19,009 nt of DNA from Lachnoclostridium sp. UBA7122. GTDB taxonomy: Bacteria > Bacillota > Clostridia > Lachnospirales > Lachnospiraceae. Under the pieces are notes generated by a model. That model made no database searches. It worked only from the letters and a program-made list of their open reading frames with translations, and was not told the origin of the DNA. Positions 15,842 through 19,009 of this stretch are shown here, piece by piece (position 1 is the first letter of the stretch; the number at the start of each line of letters is the position of its first letter). Both the position numbers and the translations under genes were made by a program. The stretch is from contig DKXQ01000174.1 in NCBI GenBank assembly GCA_002493085.1, positions 1 to 19,009 on the forward strand, in the 5' to 3' direction.

Positions 15842-15910
15842 TACACCATCTCCAATCTTTTTTAATAAACCATAATACATTAATTAGTATGATAAAGCCA
15901 AACTTCATAC

Positions 15911-15964
15911 ACTATATAATTGTCCTATAATTGTACAAAATTGTCAAGCCTTAATTGTACAATT
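15911..15964 (-). promoter_or_regulatory. pta promoter region with AATTGT repeats
   Basis: Two promoter readings fit on the minus strand: TTGTAC (15933-15938) with TATAGT (15911-15916), spacer 16; or a perfect TTGACA (15942-15947) with GACAAT (15919-15924), spacer 17. Across the same DNA, AATTGT begins at 15918, 15929, 15939 and 15953. The last belongs to a perfect 12-base palindrome AATTGTACAATT (15953-15964). The near-helical spacing suggests a regulator site, but I do not recognise which regulator. Confidence 0.5.
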
Positions 15965-15988
15965 ATCACACAAATTTTTATCACTTTT

Positions 15989-16477
15989 TTATAAAATAAT
16001 TGACCAATATTTTATTAACTTCTCTAACTTGTATGAGGCATTGGCTGGACTTGTAGAAGGAAGCTTTACAATTTCCCTTTTTGCATAAGGATATGAATAT
16101 TTCATATAAAGCTCATATGCCTTAGCACCATTTGCATAAATCCTATTTATATTACTATTATTAAGGATAGGAAGCAAGTCATTAACAACAACATCTTTAA
16201 TTGATGAATCGCTTGAACCTTTAATACTACAACTTGCAATAACATCCCATATTGCTATATTATTGTCAAAAAGCATTTTTTTCTTATCTTCCACTGTTAA
16301 AGGCACATCACACTTTGTTACAGCAGCAATGACTTTCCAAAACCTATTTTGCGGATGACCATAATAAAAGTTATTTTCTCTTGACTTTACTGACGGAAAA
16401 GTTCCAAGTACAAGTACCTTAGAATATTTATCCCATACAGGCTTAAAAGTATGTACAATATTTTTATATTCTTCCAT
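15989..16477 (-). CDS. DNA-deoxyinosine glycosylase (family 6 UDG superfamily)
   Basis: This is a 162-residue base-excision repair glycosylase of the hypoxanthine-DNA glycosylase type. It removes deaminated adenine (hypoxanthine) from DNA. Motif I is LGTFPSVKSRENNFYYGHPQNRFW (about 24-47). Motif II is LPSTSPANA (139-147). Both are characteristic of the family and of usual length. The family lies in the uracil-DNA glycosylase fold. GAGGAG is just before the ATG. It stands alone on the minus strand, upstream of pta, and is divergent from the PAS-CPBP gene. No terminator is obvious between it and the pta promoter, so read-through into pta is possible. Activity on uracil or xanthine cannot be predicted from sequence. 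Confidence 0.9.
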   Translation of the reverse strand: MEEYKNIVHTFKPVWDKYSKVLVLGTFPSVKSRENNFYYGHPQNRFWKVIAAVTKCDVPLTVEDKKKMLFDNNIAIWDVIASCSIKGSSDSSIKDVVVNDLLPILNNSNINRIYANGAKAYELYMKYSYPYAKREIVKLPSTSPANASYKLEKLIKYWSIIL

Positions 16478-16524
16478 TTGACTCCTCTTGATATTATAAA
16501 TTTAAACTGACAAAAGTTTACTAC

Positions 16525-16553
16525 TTTACAAAAATATAATTTTATTTTAAGAT
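16525..16553 (+). promoter_or_regulatory. Candidate promoter of the PAS-CPBP gene
   Basis: TTTACA (16525-16530) and TAAGAT (16548-16553) are 17 bases apart, giving a start near 16560 and a leader of about 34 bases. Other TATAAT matches in this AT-rich stretch (16535-16540 plus, 16493-16498 minus) lack a matching -35. Confidence 0.4.
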
Positions 16554-16593
16554 AATTGTATTAACTAAATTTTTTATTTATAGAGGAATTGCA

Positions 16594-17655
16594 ATGATAC
16601 CCGAATCACAGCTTATGCTGACACCTGACCAGAAAAATATGATATTTGAAAATATGAGCGATGGAGTTATGACCATTGACGCATTTGGAACAGTCACATA
16701 TCTAAACTCTGCCTGTGCTAGTATTTTTGAAGTAGAGAATACAGAAAAAGTAACAGGTGCGTCTTTTGCAGACTGTTTTTTATCTAACAAAAAAAACAGG
16801 GCATTTAATAAACTTTTTGAAGAATGTATAAAGAATAATAAACGTCCTGAAAAGACAAATGTACGATATAGGTCAGAACCAGGCAGCAGCATAAAGCACT
16901 TAAATATAGCAATAAGCCTTTTGCAGCCTACTAAATCAGAGTCAGAAGACGAAAAAACTTTCCCTGGAATGATAGTTCTTATAGAAGATACTACCGACAG
17001 ATTTACATTAAGGCAGCGTGAACATGATTGTGCATATATATTTGCTGGTTTTATCATATGCACAAGTCTGTTTCTTCTTGCATGGAGCCTGATACGTTTT
17101 ACTCTCCATATATACTTAAAATCATCAACCTATACGTTTATAATAGAATGTATCACATTTGCCCTGTTTCTTGAAATAGTATTTATGACAAGCTTTTCTA
17201 TGCGTGACATAGGTCTTGTTCCCAAATGGACAAAATTTAAGAAAAATGTCTTGGAAACATTAATACTTGCTGCAACCGGATGCTTATTACTGCTTTTAAG
17301 TAAAGTTATACTTAACTTTATTGGAATACGAATTAAAACATATTTTATAGGCGGTTCACTGCATGGTGCATATATATACATTTATACCTCATTTATACAA
17401 GAATTTCTTGCACGAGGAGTTATACAAACGTGTGTAAAGTCCATGATGCGCATAAAATACCAGAAAACATTTGGAATTATACTTACATCACTTATGTTTT
17501 CCCTTATGCACATACCCCTTGGCTTTTATTTTATGGCATGTGCACTGGTTTTAAGTCTTATACTTGGCTATATATATGAACGCCAAGGAGATATTTGGGG
17601 ATGCGTGTTTTTGCATTGGTGCTGTGGATATATTGGTATGTGTTTGTATTTTTAA
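16594..17655 (+). CDS. PAS domain fused to CPBP (Abi/Rce1-like) membrane protease
   Basis: This is a 353-residue protein. A cytoplasmic PAS-like domain (about 15-135) opens with MIFENMSDGVMTIDAFGTVTYLNSA and ends in MIVLIEDTTDR. About six to seven membrane helices start near residue 147. The second half matches the CPBP/Abi intramembrane glutamic protease family. Motif 1 is Q269-E270-F-L-A-R274-G (family EExxxRG), motif 2 is F302-S-L-M-H306, and motif 3 is H341-W-C-C-G345 (family HxxxN). The first glutamate of motif 1 and the asparagine of motif 3 are replaced, which questions proteolysis. GAGGAA lies five bases before the ATG. It stands alone on the plus strand, with its 3' end 12 bases from the convergent purC. 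It looks like a ligand- or redox-gated membrane protein; the partner is unknown. Confidence 0.82.
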   Translation: MIPESQLMLTPDQKNMIFENMSDGVMTIDAFGTVTYLNSACASIFEVENTEKVTGASFADCFLSNKKNRAFNKLFEECIKNNKRPEKTNVRYRSEPGSSIKHLNIAISLLQPTKSESEDEKTFPGMIVLIEDTTDRFTLRQREHDCAYIFAGFIICTSLFLLAWSLIRFTLHIYLKSSTYTFIIECITFALFLEIVFMTSFSMRDIGLVPKWTKFKKNVLETLILAATGCLLLLLSKVILNFIGIRIKTYFIGGSLHGAYIYIYTSFIQEFLARGVIQTCVKSMMRIKYQKTFGIILTSLMFSLMHIPLGFYFMACALVLSLILGYIYERQGDIWGCVFLHWCCGYIGMCLYF

Positions 17656-17667
17656 AATTAAATTAAT

Positions 17668-18543
17668 TTAACGTGCAAATTCCTTTCCTGTAAGCATAAA
17701 AAATGCTTCTTTGTATTTATCTACCGTCTTTTTTACAACTTCATCTGGAAGCTTGTAATCACTGTCAGGGTTAGCCTTAAGCCAGTCTCTTACAAATTGT
17801 TTATCAAACGAAGGCTGCCCCTGTCCAGGTTTATAACCATCCAACGGCCAAAATCTTGAACTATCAGGGGTTAGCATCTCATCACCAAGAATTATATTAC
17901 CATCCTCATCAAGTCCAAATTCAAACTTTGTATCAGCAATAATTATGCCTTTAGACAATGCATACTCAGCACACTTTTTATAAAGTGCAATCGTATAATC
18001 CATTATCTTTCTTGCATATTCCTCACCCTTACCTGGAAATTCCTTTTCAAGTACATCAACACTTTCGTTAAATGTAATATGCTCGTCATGGTCTCCTATT
18101 TCTGCTTTTGTTGTAGGTGTGTATATTGGCTCTGGAAGTTTATCTGATTCTTTAAGTCCTTCTGGAAGCTTTATTCCACACACAGTACCATTTTTTTTAT
18201 AACTTTCCCATCCACTTCCAGTAATATAGCCACGTACTATACACTCTATAGGAATCATTTTAAGCTTTTTGCATAACATACTGTTTCCATTGAATCTACT
18301 ATTTCTAAAAAACTCTGGCATATCTTCTGTATCTGTAGAAATCATGTGGTTTGGTACAATATCATCTGTAAAGTCAAACCAAAACCTTGACATCTGAGTA
18401 AGGATAGCACCCTTATCAGTAACTTCATTTTTTAATATCACATCAAAAGCAGAAATTCTATCAGTTGCCACAATAACAAGGCTGTCACCATTATCATATA
18501 CCTCTCGTACTTTACCTTCTTTAACTGGTGAAAATTCTTTCAT
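17668..18543 (-). CDS. purC: SAICAR synthase (phosphoribosylaminoimidazole-succinocarboxamide synthase)
   Basis: Joins CAIR and aspartate using ATP to make SAICAR in de novo purine synthesis. The 291 residues are typical of the longer single-domain type. The ATP-binding start is VKEGKVREVYDNGDSLVIVATDRISAFD (7-34). The substrate-binding segment is ECIVRGYITGSGWESY (100-115). IADTKFEFG (202-210) and GDEMLTPDSSRFW (220-232) are also conserved. AAAGGAA lies before the ATG. It has its own promoter and is not next to other pur genes in this window, though guaA is elsewhere in it. No terminator is visible between its stop and the stop of the convergent PAS-CPBP gene. Confidence 0.97.
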   Translation of the reverse strand: MKEFSPVKEGKVREVYDNGDSLVIVATDRISAFDVILKNEVTDKGAILTQMSRFWFDFTDDIVPNHMISTDTEDMPEFFRNSRFNGNSMLCKKLKMIPIECIVRGYITGSGWESYKKNGTVCGIKLPEGLKESDKLPEPIYTPTTKAEIGDHDEHITFNESVDVLEKEFPGKGEEYARKIMDYTIALYKKCAEYALSKGIIIADTKFEFGLDEDGNIILGDEMLTPDSSRFWPLDGYKPGQGQPSFDKQFVRDWLKANPDSDYKLPDEVVKKTVDKYKEAFFMLTGKEFAR

Positions 18544-18589
18544 AATTTATCATTCCTTTCGTTTTGTTCAAGGCACAACAGCCGCATTT

Positions 18590-18618
18590 ATTATAACATC
18601 ATAGTTACTATTAGTCAA
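18590..18618 (-). promoter_or_regulatory. Promoter of purC
   Basis: On the minus strand TTGACT (18613-18618) and a perfect TATAAT (18590-18595) are separated by 17 bases, giving a leader of about 40 bases before the ATG. I see no purine riboswitch in so short a leader. Confidence 0.85.
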
Positions 18619-18676
18619 CGAAACCACACTATCATCATTATATAAATTTCTTGATATGGTAACAGTTCAGATACCC

Positions 18677-18872
18677 ACTAAATTAGTAAGTTGTGAATTG
18701 TGGATTGTATAGACTATGGACTGACAAGATTAGATGTGAATTGTGGACAGGCACGCTCTCGCTTGAATGTCCACGCAGTGGCGCATAAAATCCTAAACTA
18801 CAGGATTTAAACGCCAGCGTTTCCATACAGCTGTCCACCATAACACATCTAAATCTTGCCAGTTAATTTAGT
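18677..18872. repeat. Long imperfect inverted-repeat element
   Basis: The region from 18619 to the window end has no gene. Arms 18721-18750 and 18831-18862 match over about 30 bases with a few differences (CAAGATTAGATGTG against CAAGATTTAGATGTG, both ending TGGACAG). The pairing extends outward to ACTAAATTA (18677-18685) and TAATTTAGT (18864-18872), with a roughly 35-base extra stretch on the left. Inside is a hairpin at 18779-18816 with nested stems TGGCG/CGCCA and AAATCCT/AGGATTT. A 13-base direct repeat, TGTGAATTGTGGA, is at 18692-18704 and 18735-18747. It resembles a small non-autonomous or intergenic repeat element. Confidence 0.65.
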
Positions 18873-18942
18873 TTTCGGCTCTTTTCAGTAAAAATTAGTT
18901 TATGACTTTTTTCGTGATAGTTAAGATATCACTATAAAATAA

Positions 18943-18986
18943 AAGGCACGGCTAAAAGACCAGTCATTGTATAACTGGCGTGCCTT
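18943..18986 (-). terminator. Hairpin terminator, probably for a gene beyond the window
   Basis: An outer stem AAGGCACG/CGTGCCTT (18943-18950 with 18979-18986) encloses CCAGT/ACTGG (18960-18964 with 18974-18978). On the minus strand it is followed by TTATTTTAT, so it most likely ends a leftward gene lying past position 19009. Confidence 0.55.
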
Positions 18987-19009
18987 GTATAAGTGATTTA
19001 ATGTTTTGA

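Noticed and set aside
15842..15880. Longer pta start at ATG 15880
   Set aside because: No ribosome binding site precedes it, while the ATG at 15841 has GGAG eight bases upstream and gives the usual family length.
16578..17063. 161-residue antisense frame across the PAS region
   Set aside because: It is a shadow of the PAS-CPBP gene, which has a clear domain match and its own ribosome binding site.

Overview
The window is AT-rich chromosomal DNA. It is most likely from an anaerobic member of the Clostridia, and Lachnospiraceae is my best guess. The reasons are the base composition, strong AAAGGAGG-type ribosome binding sites, a tRNA-sensing T-box leader in front of ilvB, a clostridial-style phosphotransacetylase and a family 6 (deoxyinosine-type) DNA glycosylase. 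The taxonomic call is inference; there is no rRNA or tRNA gene to anchor it.

Layout. (1) Positions 1-700 hold no convincing gene. They contain a degenerate tandem array of units of about 116-126 bp, with inverted partial copies on both sides. (2) 700-4737, minus strand: a predicted GT-C membrane glycosyltransferase, a YebC-family protein and GMP synthase (guaA), closely spaced and ending in a strong terminator. (3) 4804-10027: a self-contained transport and sensing module. An ABC ATPase and two ABC-2 permeases run leftward. A NarL-type histidine kinase and response regulator run rightward. The shared promoter region carries two perfect TGACA-N2-TGTCA palindromes about two helical turns apart. 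The layout resembles the Bacillus LnrLMN/LnrJK linearmycin resistance system. (4) 10062-12725, minus strand: ilvB-ilvN (acetolactate synthase) behind a T-box leader whose likely specifier is GUA (valine). IlvB has an unusual four-cysteine insertion. (5) 12745-14724: a secreted or membrane serine-hydrolase-like protein that has lost all three catalytic motifs of the beta-lactamase/DD-peptidase fold. It carries a long basic cytoplasmic tail with a pentapeptide repeat. (6) 14793-15964: pta, with a terminator that doubles as the promoter region of the next gene and a promoter full of AATTGT repeats. (7) 15989-16477: a DNA-deoxyinosine glycosylase. (8) 16594-17655, plus strand: a PAS domain fused to a CPBP (Abi/Rce1-like) membrane protease domain with altered active-site residues. 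(9) 17668-18618: purC with a near-consensus promoter. (10) 18660-19009: a long imperfect inverted-repeat element and a terminator for a gene beyond the window.

How the parts fit together. The housekeeping genes cover purine synthesis (guaA, purC), branched-chain amino acid synthesis (ilvBN) and acetate/acetyl-CoA interconversion (pta). They are interleaved with envelope and sensing functions: the Lnr-like transporter with its two-component system, the degenerate serine hydrolase and the PAS-CPBP protein. The best candidates for undescribed biology are the degenerate serine-hydrolase membrane protein, the PAS-CPBP fusion, the cysteine insertion in IlvB and the two-palindrome divergent operator.
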